Of a stretch of DNA of 33,172 nucleotides, positions 21,285 through 31,098 are shown one piece after another. The translations under genes and the position numbers were made by a program. Positions within the stretch are counted from its first letter, which is position 1. Each line of letters opens with the position of its first letter. Source of the stretch: Penium margaritaceum (taxonomy: Eukaryota > Streptophyta > Zygnematophyceae > Desmidiales > Peniaceae); the NCBI GenBank assembly GCA_023375785.1, contig SZWC01016104.1, positions 14,309 to 47,480 on the forward strand, written 5' to 3'. Under the pieces are notes generated by a model. That model searched no databases and was not told the DNA's origin. It worked only from the letters and a program-made list of their open reading frames with translations.

Positions 21285-22607
21285 GACTCCATTTTTTGTT
21301 TTTTTGTTGTGTTGAACTTGTTTGTGACGTCCGTAGTGACGTCAACAGTGATGTTGACACTGATGACAGTAGTGCAGCTGGCGTCAATAGGCACCTCAGT
21401 AGTGATGTCAACTGAGGCTAGCTGATGTCAGCAATGGATGCCGTGCTATTATAGCGTTAGCTGCTATGCAGTTATAGCTGTTGCTACTGTTGGTTTGCTC
21501 TGGACGTAAGCAGTGTCATCAGTATTGATGTCAATGGTGATGTCACCACTCGCAGTTGATGTCACTGTAGCTATTGCTGTTGATGTTTCCAATGTTGTTG
21601 ATGCTACAGAGCTGCCGTGCATTTGTGTTACAACTACTACCGCTGCTACACTGCTGCGTGCTGTTGTAGTTGTTGCGGCTATGGCAGCAGCTATTGTGGC
21701 TGCCGTTACTGTAGTAGCGCTGCTACACGTTGCTGCTGTTGCGGTAGGTGCTATTACTGTAGTAGCAGCAGCGAAGGTGGGGATGCTCCTCCACCCCTCG
21801 GTTGTGGTGTATGCGGGTATTCTGTAATTTTTCTTTTGTTTCTTTTTTTTTCATTCGTGATCACTACTCGCTGCTGCTACAGCTACGCGCTGCTGTTGCT
21901 GCTTCTACCAGCTACTATTGTGCGCTGCTGCCGTAGCCGCTACTACTGCTAGCTATTGTTGCTGCTGCCCACAGCTGCTGCTATTCCTACCCGCTGCTAG
22001 CTACTGCTGCGCGCCGTCGGCTGTTGCTACTGTTGTTGCTAGCTGCTGCTCTTGCTGCTTGCTGCTTGCTACTACTGGCTGCTCACTTCTATTGTTGTCG
22101 CGCGCTATTGCTACTACTGCTTGTTGCTCGCTACTCGCTACTTTTCGTTGCCCGCCGCTGTTGCCAGCAAGGGCTGCTGTCTGCTGCTACCGTTGCTGCT
22201 GCTTGTTGCACAGCAGTTGCTTGCTACAATAGCTGCTGCTTGCTAGTTGTGTGTTGCTTGTTGCATGCTACTTACTGCGTGCTACAGCCACTGCTGCCAC
22301 GCTGGCAATAGCAAATGCGCATTCACTTTCCTGGTGGTATCGTCGCCACGTGCATCGGCACCGCTCAGTGTCGGTCGGTCGGGCTTGCCGCGAGTCCACC
22401 ATCGCTACCATCGTCGTCGTGTCAGTGCTGTCGAAGAATATTTTGGCAGCATTTTCCCCGCGTCGGGTGCATTTTGAACATGCCACCTGGTGGGTCTACG
22501 CTACTTGAAAAAATCCGGCAGCATTCCCCCTGCACGGGCACGTTCTGGGAACCGCTGACCTTGACTGGACCTGTTCGCAGGTGTTCTGCTGCTTCTACTT
22601 CGCTCTG
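21285..22607 (-). other. Triplet-repeat leader of copia B
   Basis: Between the primer site and gag lie about 1.3 kb of imperfect CAG/GCA-type triplets (GCT/TGC on the plus strand, densest at about 21600-22310) with several TGACGTC or TGATGTCA motifs (about 21320-21570). Every frame gives low-complexity Ala, Cys, Leu or Ser runs; I do not regard any of them as genes. Copia C has the same arrangement, so this leader is a property of the family. Confidence 0.75.
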
Positions 22608-22620
22608 GCTCTGATGCCAA
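22608..22620 (-). other. Primer-binding site of copia B (one mismatch)
   Basis: The minus strand reads TTGGCATCAGAGC directly after the LTR. It matches the initiator Met-tRNA complement of copia C (TGGTATCAGAGC) except for one T-to-C change. Confidence 0.8.
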
Positions 22621-23458
22621 GCTGGAAAACCTAATGCAGCAAGTTGGGACACAAGCGTTGTTGATGCAGCGTGCGGGAACCCATGCTCGTTGCTTAGGTT
22701 GCCCCCTTAGTCTGCTGCACCAGAGTCTTAGTCTGAGAGCTCTGGTGTTGTCACTCAGAATTGCATGCGCCAGAGTTAGCGTCAGACAATAGCTGAAAAC
22801 TGGAAATGACAGATTAGGAAGCAAGAATGAACAATAATGGGAGACCACTACAAGTTCAAGTTCCCCCAGCTCTGTAGAGCTTGCTACTCATTTTCTAGGC
22901 CAATGAGAAAAATGACCTATTTTCTCGTAGGCAGGGTTTTCTCAATGAGTGCTGCCAGGTAGCCGACAGCCCAGGTAACGGGTGTGGTCCGTTTTTCCTG
23001 ATAATTTTACCATACCATAATACGCATGCTGTGAACGCAGTCGTGTGGTCAGAATCACCTAGAAGAATAGCAGCAATGAGTTATAGCCACCTAAACCCAG
23101 GCGGCGTCTACGCTAGTCCCCGGTCCCAACAGTGTCCAAATAATATGAAACTTGGACCCTGAGCGAAGCATGGCGCTGCAAATGCAATACCTCAGTCAGA
23201 CCCAGCACTGGACGCGTGCAGACAGCATATGCAACGATAGTGACTACTTGTGGCCTGACTGTCGAGGAGGTCTGCCGATGGAGCTGAGCACGTTGGAGGG
23301 AGGAGGCTCCAGCAAAATGTGTTTAGGCCTCAGTGTGCGTCGGCTCCACCAGACAACACTCCAGCAACGTCGCGTCGCGCCGTCAGTCATCTGTACGCCG
23401 ATGTACAGAAGCCAAGAGGACACAAGAGAGTACAGAGAGAGATGCGTGAAAACCAGCA
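22621..23458 (-). repeat. 5' LTR of copia B
   Basis: This 838-bp block aligns in inverted orientation with the 835-bp 5' LTR of copia C (24806-25640) and directly with the split LTR at 13318-15288. On the minus strand it begins TGCTGGTTTTCACGCATC (copia C begins TGTTGGTTTTTTGCGCATC) and ends CCAGCT before the primer site. It is bounded by CTTCT on the outside. Confidence 0.9.
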
Positions 23459-23463
23459 CTTCT
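23459..23463. repeat. Target-site duplication of copia B, right copy (CTTCT)
   Basis: This is identical to 13313-13317. Joining the flanks across one copy keeps an open serine-rich frame across the insertion point (ending SYPSTS on the left, continuing LSLPTLSSL on the right), which suggests that copia B landed upstream of, or inside, the 5' part of the thioredoxin-m locus. Confidence 0.75.
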
Positions 23464-23678
23464 CTGTCATTGCCAACATTGTCCTCTCTTTCATATATGT
23501 CGTCGCTTGCTTCACATACTTGACCACCTCTTGTGCCTTTGGAAGATGCAACATCCTTTCGTCGGAACCTCTTACTGAGCCGACACAGATCGGGCATCAG
23601 CTTTCCTTGTCAAGTGGGAGTCACCCAGTGTCTAGCCACTTGCCCTTTCTCTAGCAAGTTGAGAACGAGCTTGGCACA

Positions 23679-24111
23679 ATGGCAATCTCAAGCAGTGTCA
23701 TTGACTGGTTCACCTGTCGTGTCAACTGGACTTGCCCAGCTGTCGACTCCAGTATAGGTCCGGAGGGTTTTAGTCCCGGCCTTCACAGGGCTGAGGTCAC
23801 GTGCTTGGCCGTTTCTAGCGGGTATGAGAAGCAGGTAGCAAAGCACAGGCTGGTTATCGTTGAGGCGACGGCGGCCACAGTAGAGGTTGGTTGAGTGATG
23901 GATGGCACCTTCAATGACAACAATGTGTCCGTCATCGTTGATTTCTGGGCCCCCGAGTGCGGGCCTTGGCGCATGATCAATCCCCTTGTCAACGAGATTA
24001 CACAACAGTACAACGAAAAGCTGAAGTTCACAGGGGATGACGTTGGACACGGATGAGAGCCCCAGCGTGACCACAAAGTACGGCATTCGCAACACTCCCA
24101 ACACTCTGACC
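23679..24111 (+). pseudogene. Thioredoxin m-type pseudogene (chloroplast thioredoxin)
   Basis: m-type thioredoxins are nuclear-encoded chloroplast disulfide reductases that use a CGPC active site. From ATG 23679 the frame encodes about 70 residues resembling a transit peptide and mature start (ending VEATAATVEVG). After a TGA at about 23892-23894 it continues in the same frame with [20 protein letters not shown]. The active site at 23958-23969 reads CGPW, with the first-site Trp also changed to Glu, so the redox pair is lost. [10 protein letters not shown] follows. About 20 codons later the frame shifts by one, and [15 protein letters not shown], the m-type signature, is readable from about 24046. 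The conserved cis-proline segment is altered and homology ends near 24110. No intron is evident, so a processed copy is possible; a decayed true gene cannot be excluded. Confidence 0.75.
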
Positions 24112-24805
24112 TCCCATATCCCATGCTTTATGTGCTTAGAGGAATAACTACACATGTACCCTCAGAGAGCGAGTGAGTGAGGGAGCGATGACCGAGCGAG
24201 CGAAGAAACTTGACATGACAGTGAGCCCAACCACATCATGTGCCGTTGAGGTGGATTGAGGGTGTGTTCAACGGAATCATGAGCTGGATGTTAAAAATCA
24301 ACGAGGTCAACAAGGTACACGTAAAAGAATGTTGTAATCGAGTTGACTGGGTCTACTTTGAAATTTTACACAATTGACATAGAAAGTCGTTTCTTCGATT
24401 GACCTCGAATTATGTTTCTTTGGATACTTTTCTCTTGTTCGATGCTGCTTAGGTGGATGCCCATTTTACCAAACACACCCTGCTTACTAAATAGGCAGAC
24501 GGGATCGAAAGCGTCAAAATCTTCCAAAACATCAATGTCATTGAATCCCCGAGGATGTTTAGAAAGCACTAAAGTTAGAAAACATTGGATGTGAAACATT
24601 CATGAGCACAAAGTTGAGGCATTTAGAGGACCCCCTTTAACAGTGCGCTATGTGAAAGCACACAAACACAGCGTGACAGACGACACTTAGAACGGTAGAG
24701 AGACAGCAAAGATGTGCTTGAAAGAGTAGAAGTTAGGAATGGAGTTGGAAACAACAAAGAGGACAAGTGTGGGTATGGAATCTCGCCCATATGCGCACAT
24801 GTAAG
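24112..24805. other. Non-coding stretch before copia C
   Basis: Short frames only. A GAGCGAGTGAGTGAGGGAGC-like purine run lies near 24160-24200. I recognise no gene, RNA or repeat. The last five bases (GTAAG, 24801-24805) would be the left target duplication of copia C, but the right copy is outside the window. Confidence 0.45.
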
Positions 24806-25640
24806 TGTTGGTTTTTTGCGCATCTCTCATTGTGCTCTGTTGTTTCCTATCGGCTTGTGTACATCGGCATGCAGATGACTGACGCCGAGACTCGACGCTG
24901 ATGGAGTGTCGTCCGGTGGAGCCGACGCACGCTGAGGTCGTCTCGCAGTTCGCTGGAGCCCCCTCTCTCCGGCGACATGTTCAGCTCCATCGGCAGGCCT
25001 CCTCGTCGGTTGCGCTGCCGGCAGTCATTGCCACCGCAGTCGCTGTCTGCATGCGTCCAGCACGTACTGTCGTGCCTGCGTCGTCATGCGCTGCCTAGGG
25101 TCCCAGTCGCGTGTTGCATGGCCCTGTTTGGCAGCATAAACCATCGCGGGCACTGCCTGGGTTCAGGCTGCCATAACTCCTCGCTACTATTTTTCTAGCA
25201 GATTCTGACCGCACGGCTGCGTTCGCAGTGCCGGTATTATGGTTTGGTCCAGTTTTCAGGCAAAACGGACGACGCCCGGGTTTTGGGCTGTCGGCCGTCT
25301 GGCAGGCCTCACCGAGAAAACCTGCCAGCCTGAAATTAGCTATTTTCTGATTGGCTGATGAACTGAGTAACAAGCTCTACAGAGCTGGGGGGGGTGTCTA
25401 GAACTTGGAGGGGTCCCCCATTGCTGTTCATTCTTCATTCCTAATCAGTTACTATCAGTTTTCAGCTGCTTTCTGGCGCTAACTCTGGCGCGCGCATTTC
25501 TGAGTAACAAACCCAGAGCTTCCAGACTTAGACTCTAGAGCAGCAGACTGAGGGGGCATCTGACTTAAGCAACTAGCGTGGAAGCCCGCACGCTGCATCA
25601 ACAACGCTGCTGCCCCAACCTGCTGCATAGTTTTCCTTTT
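24806..25640 (+). repeat. 5' LTR of copia C
   Basis: It begins TGTTGGTTTTTTGCGCATC, the same start as the sequence at 33093, and is followed immediately by the primer-binding site. Internal segments match the LTRs of copia B in inverse orientation, for example the segment around CCATCGGCAGGCCTCC and the one around GGTCCAGTTTTCAGGCAAAA. The exact 3' limit may be a few bases earlier, because the usual terminal CA is not obvious. Confidence 0.88.
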
Positions 25641-25654
25641 TGGTATCAGAGCCA
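25641..25654 (+). other. Primer-binding site of copia C
   Basis: TGGTATCAGAGCCA is complementary to 14 nt at the 3' end of plant-type initiator Met-tRNA, and it lies directly after the LTR. It fixes the element's orientation and class. Confidence 0.92.
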
Positions 25655-27052
25655 AACGTAGTAACAGCAGCAGAAGACAGGCGAACAGGTGCCAGACAAC
25701 GCCGGCGGATCTCCATACGCGCGAGTGCAGGGGAAATGCTGCCGGATTTTTTTTTAGAGCATTGACCCTCCTGGTGGCGGCGTCAGATTTTTTCCCACGG
25801 CCACAGGGCCAGGGGACATGCTGCCGAAATTTTTTCGGCAGCACTGAACCCCCACGTGTGACGTGAGGAGGTGAGCGGCAGGCGGCGTCTGACGTCTGTG
25901 GGCGATGACGCACGCGGCGACGTCACCCAGTTGTAGTAACTGGCACCACCAGCAGTAGGAGGCAGAAGCAGCAGCTCGTAGCAGCCCGCAGCAGCAGCAG
26001 CTCGCAGCAGCAGCAGCCCGCAACAGTAGCAACTTGCAGCAACGTGAAGCAGCAGCAGCAACGTGCAACAGCAGCAGTAGCCCGCAACAGCAGCCCACTT
26101 CAGCAGCCCGCAGCAACAGCAGGCAGCAGCCGCAGCACGCAGCAGCTGCAGCAGCGTGCAGCAGCAGCAGCGGGCTGCAGCAGCTCCTGCAGCGAGCTGC
26201 AGCAGCCGCCAGCTGCAGCAGCACTAGCAGCGAGCAGCAGCTGGCAGCTGCCAACCGCGGCTGCTGCTGCCCGCTGCTCGCAGCGAGCAAGCAGCGAGCA
26301 GCAGCCCGCTGCTGCCAACGAGCAGCAGCTCGGTGCTGCTAGGCGAGCAGCAGCCCGTTGCTCGCAGCAGACAGCGGGCTGCTGCCCGCTGTGACAAGAA
26401 AAAAAAAGACAACAAAAAAAAATCCCCCACCCCCGCAGCTCGCTGCAGCAGCCTGCAGCTGCAGCGAGCAGCTGCTGCAGCACGCAGTAGCTGCAGCATC
26501 GCTCAACAGCAGCAACGAGCTGCAGTAGCTCGCTGCTGCAGCAGTAGCAGCCACAGCAGCTGCTGCAGCTCGCAGCACCAGCAGCTGCAGCTGCAACTGT
26601 TGTAGCATCAGCAACAGCAGCAGCAGCTGCAGCAACCGTAGCAGCAGCAGCAGCAGCAGCCGCAGCAACAGTAGCAAATAGCTACAGCAGCAACTGCAGC
26701 AGCAGCAGTAGTAGCAGCAGTAGAAGCAGCAACAGCAGCAGCAGCTATAGCAGCACCAGCAGCAGCAGCAGTAGCAGCAGTAGCAGCAGCAGCAGCGGCT
26801 ACAGCAGCATCAGCACCAACAGTAGCAGCGACGGTCCCAACATTCACCGCTACTGACGTCAGCACCCTTTTGCTGACGTCACTGCTGACGTCACTGCTGA
26901 CATCATCAACAAAAAAAACACAAAAAAAGAGGGTGAAAAAGGGAAGGGGGAAGGCAACCCAAGGGGTGGATAGAACTCCCACCACGCCTTTTTTGCTGAT
27001 ATCAGCCAGAACAACACAAAAAAAAGAAAAACAAAACAAGGGGCACCACACC
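25655..27052 (+). other. Leader of copia C with a long imperfect CAG/GCA triplet array
   Basis: From about 25960 to 26832 nearly every codon-sized step is CAG, GCA, AGC or a one-base variant, interrupted near 26390-26440 by an A- and C-rich segment. Three perfect TGACGTCA palindromes follow at 26854, 26874 and 26886. Open frames here are poly-Ala, poly-Ser or poly-Gln on both strands and are not called as genes. The ATG of gag follows at 27053 in the context ACACCATGG. Confidence 0.8.
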
Positions 27053-27454
27053 ATGGCCGGTACCCCTAGTGAGGAGGGGTCCTCCACTGTTGGGGGGACC
27101 CCTACCCCTCCTTTCTTGAAGCGCCTGCAGCAGCAGCAGCAGCAGCAATAGCAGCAGTTGCAGTCGGCATCGCAGCAGCAGCAGCAGGTGCTGCAGCAGC
27201 TGCAGTCCACTGGTGTCGTCGGCGGCAATCCTGACCCCCTCGCTGCTCTTCAGCAACAGCTCGCCGCCTTGACGCATTAGCTTGCAGCACTACAGCCGGT
27301 AGCCGCCCAGACTGCCACCAGTGTGCCACCGTCATTCGTCCCTCCAGGGCACGCCAGCCCAGCTGTGTCTGCTGCCACGTACTATCTGGCACAGCAGCAG
27401 ACTCAACGCCAGCGGCAGACAGTCACTTCTGTCCTTGGCCCCACTCTGGGTGCC

Positions 27455-28025
27455 GGCCGCAAGTAGAAGGACTTTGAGACGCCGCCGCCGCCGCTTCAGG
27501 CCAGCAAGCAGTTCTGAAGCTGGGAGCTCAGCTTCCGGATCTGGGCGCAGGGTGAGGGCCTGTGGGCATACTACACCCTCCCTTACGACTCCACCCAGGC
27601 CGACCAGTTGTATGACGCTGGTCGCGCCGTTCGTGCCCTTGTCCCAGTCGCCCCTCCTGCTTCCCGCCTGGCCCTAGAGCCTTTCCTCGGCGATTTTACC
27701 GCCGGCGCCATACCAGACCCTGCAGCCGCATGGCACGTCNGGCCGCAGGCAGAAGGACTTTGAGACGCCGCCGCCGCCGCTTCAGGCCGGCGAGCAGTTC
27801 CGAAGCTGGGAGCTCAGCTTCCGGATCTGGGCGCAGGGTGAGGGCCTGTGGGCATACTACACCCTCCCTTACGACTCCACCCAGGCCGACCAGTTGTATG
27901 ACGCTGGTCGCGCCGTCCGTGCCCTTGTCCCAGTCGCCCCTCCTGCTTCCCGCCTGGCCCTAGAGCCTTTCCTCGGCGATTTTACCGCCGGCGCCATACC
28001 AGACCCTGCAGCCGCATGGCACGTC
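27455..28025. repeat. Adjacent direct duplication of 285 bp around the single N at 27740 (inside copia C gag)
   Basis: Positions 27455-27739 and 27741-28025 differ at six bases. In every case the first copy has T or A where the second has C or G. The first copy therefore has two stops (TAG 27464-27466, TGA 27515-27517) that the second lacks. The 286-nt offset explains the frame change between the gag start and the long downstream frame. Confidence 0.92.
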
Positions 28026-30630
28026 CTCACTAGGCCCCATCGTCTATCGAGCGACGCTGAGATCAGTCGTCTGCTCCGGGATTTCAACTCCCTGCACATG
28101 GAGGAGACCGAGACGGTCACTACCTATTGGCAACAGGCGGAGGACATCCTACGTCGTCTCGGCACATGTGCTCCACCCCCTCTGTCCGTGCTCCTCACCA
28201 TCGAGCGCGGCGCCACTAGCTCGTACGCGGACGTCTTCATGCACTACCCCCAGGACGTCCTGTTCACCATGGCAGCCCAGGGCACCCTCATGCCCTACGC
28301 ATACGAGCTCTTCCTCCGCATTGAGGAAGCTCGCCAGGAGTCCCAGCTCCATCGCACGGAGGCCCTTGCCTCCGTGGCCATCGCCTCTCCCGCCGCAGCC
28401 ACCTTCGCCAGCTTCTCCGCCAGCTCCTCCGCCAGCTCCTCCGCCAGCTCTTCGTTGACGAGGAAGAAGAAGCGTCGGAGCAAGAAAGGCAAGGGTGAGC
28501 AGCAGCAGCAGCCGCAGTCGTCGACCGGGTCCGGCAGTGGTGGCTCGGTCTGCCACAACTGTGGCCAGCCTGAGCACGGGTGGTACACGTGCCCTCTACC
28601 GACCGACGAGGCGCACGTCATTGCCACCATGCGTCACCAGCGGGAGTGCCGTCTCGCCTCCGCCACCGTCGTTGTCGCCGGCTCTGACGCCTCGGCCTCG
28701 TCCAGCAGCTCCACCACTCCGGTCGCCTCGCCAATCCCGCAAACACCGGCGCCGCTGCCGTACCATGCGCAGCCGTCGGCGCCTCCGCTCCCTGCGCCGG
28801 CTCAATTCCCCTACTACCCGGGCTCCGGCGCCATCACTCCGCACTCCGTCTACACTCCCGGGCCCACCTCTCGTGAGCGTCAGCTAGAGCAGTTCATCGC
28901 GCTCCATCTCCGCCTGCCTCGCCCTCCTCCCCAGGGAAGTGCGAGTTGCGTCACTTCCTGCCCTCCTGCCCAGCCCTGCATGACTGAGAGTGAGTTGCGC
29001 TCGTGTCCCATTTCCTCTCCTGCTTGGTCGTCGCCCGTAGCCTCCTCCACCCCTCTCCTTGACGAAATTGCTTGGCTTGACGATTGGCAGTCCCGTTTTG
29101 CGCCTCCGTCCACTGCGTCCGCGTCCCTCGCCTGCTGCCATGTGACCGTTAGCGATCTGGCAACCCCGGTCCAGGACCCTGCTGAGACCTGGATCATCGA
29201 CTCCGGGGCCATGCATCACATGACGGCCTCTCGTGAGGCCTTCAGTATTCTCGGTCCTGTAGGCGATGTCTCCGGTGTCCGGACGGGCTCCGGACAGGTA
29301 TTACCTGTCCGTGGTGTTGGCGTCGTTCGTTTCCGTGGTCCTACCGGTGATGTCTTTCTGACCGATGTCCTCTTCGTCCCTGGTCTCGAGCGCAGCCTCC
29401 TGTCCGTGACTGCCCTTGACCGCATGAGCATGGATGTTGTGCACTCGCGTGGTGTTGGCACTGTGTCGTTGCGTCCGTCTGGTCTTGTCGTCCTGCACGC
29501 CACCGCCCATGGCAACCCGTGGCATGTTCCTCGCCTCTCCTCTTCTCCTCCCGTCTCCTCCCCGTCGGCCGCCACAGGCCATGTGTTTGTCACTAGTATG
29601 CTTTCTCCTCAGCACACCCGCCTCTTGCACCGCTGCGTTTGCCACGTCCACTCTGCCGCCGTAGAGAGCATGCTTCGCACCGAGCCGGCCAAGGGCCTTG
29701 ACCCGAAGACTTTCCCTCTCCCGTGTCCTACTGAGTGCATTGACTGCGCTCAGGGGAAGATGCACCGGTCAACATACCCCTTGTCTTCCTCCCGTGCATC
29801 CGCCCCCCTTGACCTTGTCCACTCGGACGTCATGGGTCCTCTCCCCACCGAGTCCGTCGGAGAGCATGGCCGCTATGTCCTCACCCTTACGGATGACTAT
29901 TCTCGCTACCGCTGGGTCTTCTGCCTCCGGCAGGAGCGATGTTGCCCGAGCCATTCAGGACTGGCTCGTCCTCGCGGAGCGCGAGTGTGGCCGCTCCCTC
30001 CGCCGCTTTCGCTCCGATCGCGGCAGAGAGTACATGGGTGAGGCCACGACCTTTCTCGCCTCCCGCGGGATCCACCATGAGACGTCTGCGCCCTACACAC
30101 CCGCCTAGAACGGCGTATCCGAGCGGTGGAACCGCACCATGGCCGATGCCGTCCGCACCATGCGGGTCGAGTCATGTCTCTCCGATGGCTTCTATTTTGA
30201 AGCCATGGCCTACATGACCTGGGTTTGGAACCGGGTTCCCCACGGTCCCCTTCCCCGCCAGTCCAAACCATACCTGCATTGGTCCGGTCAACGCGCTTAC
30301 CTCCGCCCGGCTCGCGTCTGGGGCTGCGTGGCCATTGTGTGGCTGCCCGCCCCCCAGCAGGGCGGCAAGCTTACCCCCCGCGGACGCCCCTGCACCTTCC
30401 TCGGTGTGTCTCGTCAGTCCAAGGCCTGGCACTTCTGGGACCCATCCCGTTACTGCATCGTCGAGTCCCGCGATGCCCTGTTCTTCGAGGATCTCTTCTC
30501 CCGCGACCTCATACGCTCCGGCTCGTCTGTGTCCCTCCCGTTGCGTGGGGGAGTGGTGAGTCCTTCCTCCGTCCTGTCGCTTCCGGGTGACACATCACTC
30601 CGTCCCTCTGAGCCCGTAGCACCTGTCGCG

Positions 30631-31098
30631 TCCTCTGGCCCTCCTGGGCCAACAGCCCCAGCGGCGTCTGCTGGCCCCTCCGGGCCAGTAGTCCCCGCCC
30701 CGTCCGCTGGCCCCTCTGAGCCAACAGCGCCTGTCGTGTCCGCTGGCCTCTCCGGGCCAGCAATCCCAGCCGCGTCCGCTGGCCCCTCTGAGCTAGCAGC
30801 GCTAGTCGTGTTCGCTGGCCCCTCCAGACCGGCAACCCCAGTCACGTCCGCTGGCCCCTTCGGGCCAGCAATCCCAGCTGCGTCCACTGGCCCCTCTGAG
30901 CCAGCTGCGCCTGTCGTGTCCGGTGACCCCTCCGGGCCACCAGCCCTAGTCGCGTCCGCTGGCCCCTCTGAGCCAGCAGCGCCCGTCATGTCCGCTGGCT
31001 CCTCCGGGCCGACAGCCCGAGTCACGTCCGCTGGCTCCTCCGAGCCAGTAGCCCCGTCCGCCTCTGTTGGCCAGTCGGACCCAGCACCATCTTCTACG
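30631..31098 (+). repeat. 36-bp tandem repeat encoding a 12-residue Pro/Ser/Gly/Ala spacer, 13 units
   Basis: Units begin every 36 bp from 30631 (TCCGCTGGCCCCTCTGAGCC-like) and encode variants of SAGPSGPAIPAA and SAGPSEPAAPVV. Two unit types tend to alternate (Gly-Pro against Glu-Pro at the middle), giving a 72-bp higher-order period. The array lies inside the polyprotein between integrase and RT, in frame and without stops. Copia B has a diverged array of the same period at the same place (about 17390-17860). Confidence 0.85.

Larger units (their letters stand above)
13318..23458 (-). mobile_element. Copia B, a complete but decayed Ty1/copia retrotransposon
   Basis: In minus-strand order: 5' LTR (23458-22621), primer site (22620-22608), triplet-rich leader (22607-21285), gag-pol (21284-15490), an AG microsatellite with a gap (15485-15289), and 3' LTR (about 15288-13318) split by a hAT-like element at 13598-14737. 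A 5-bp target duplication (CTTCT) flanks it. Without the inserted element it is about 9.0 kb. LTR sequence, leader type, Gag and the Pro/Ser repeat all match copia C, so the two are one family. Copia B is the older copy, with dozens of stops and several catalytic substitutions. Confidence 0.88.

Noticed and set aside
26100..27228. Long low-complexity open frames (poly-Ala, poly-Cys, poly-Leu, poly-Gln) on both strands
   Set aside because: They arise from the CAG/GCA triplet array, occur in nearly every frame, and have no domain or start context. The same applies to 21500-22480.
28408..28887. Separate Ser/Ala-rich and Arg/Pro-rich genes in alternative frames of copia C
   Set aside because: They are shadows of the gag-pol frame, which has the domains and the conserved motifs.
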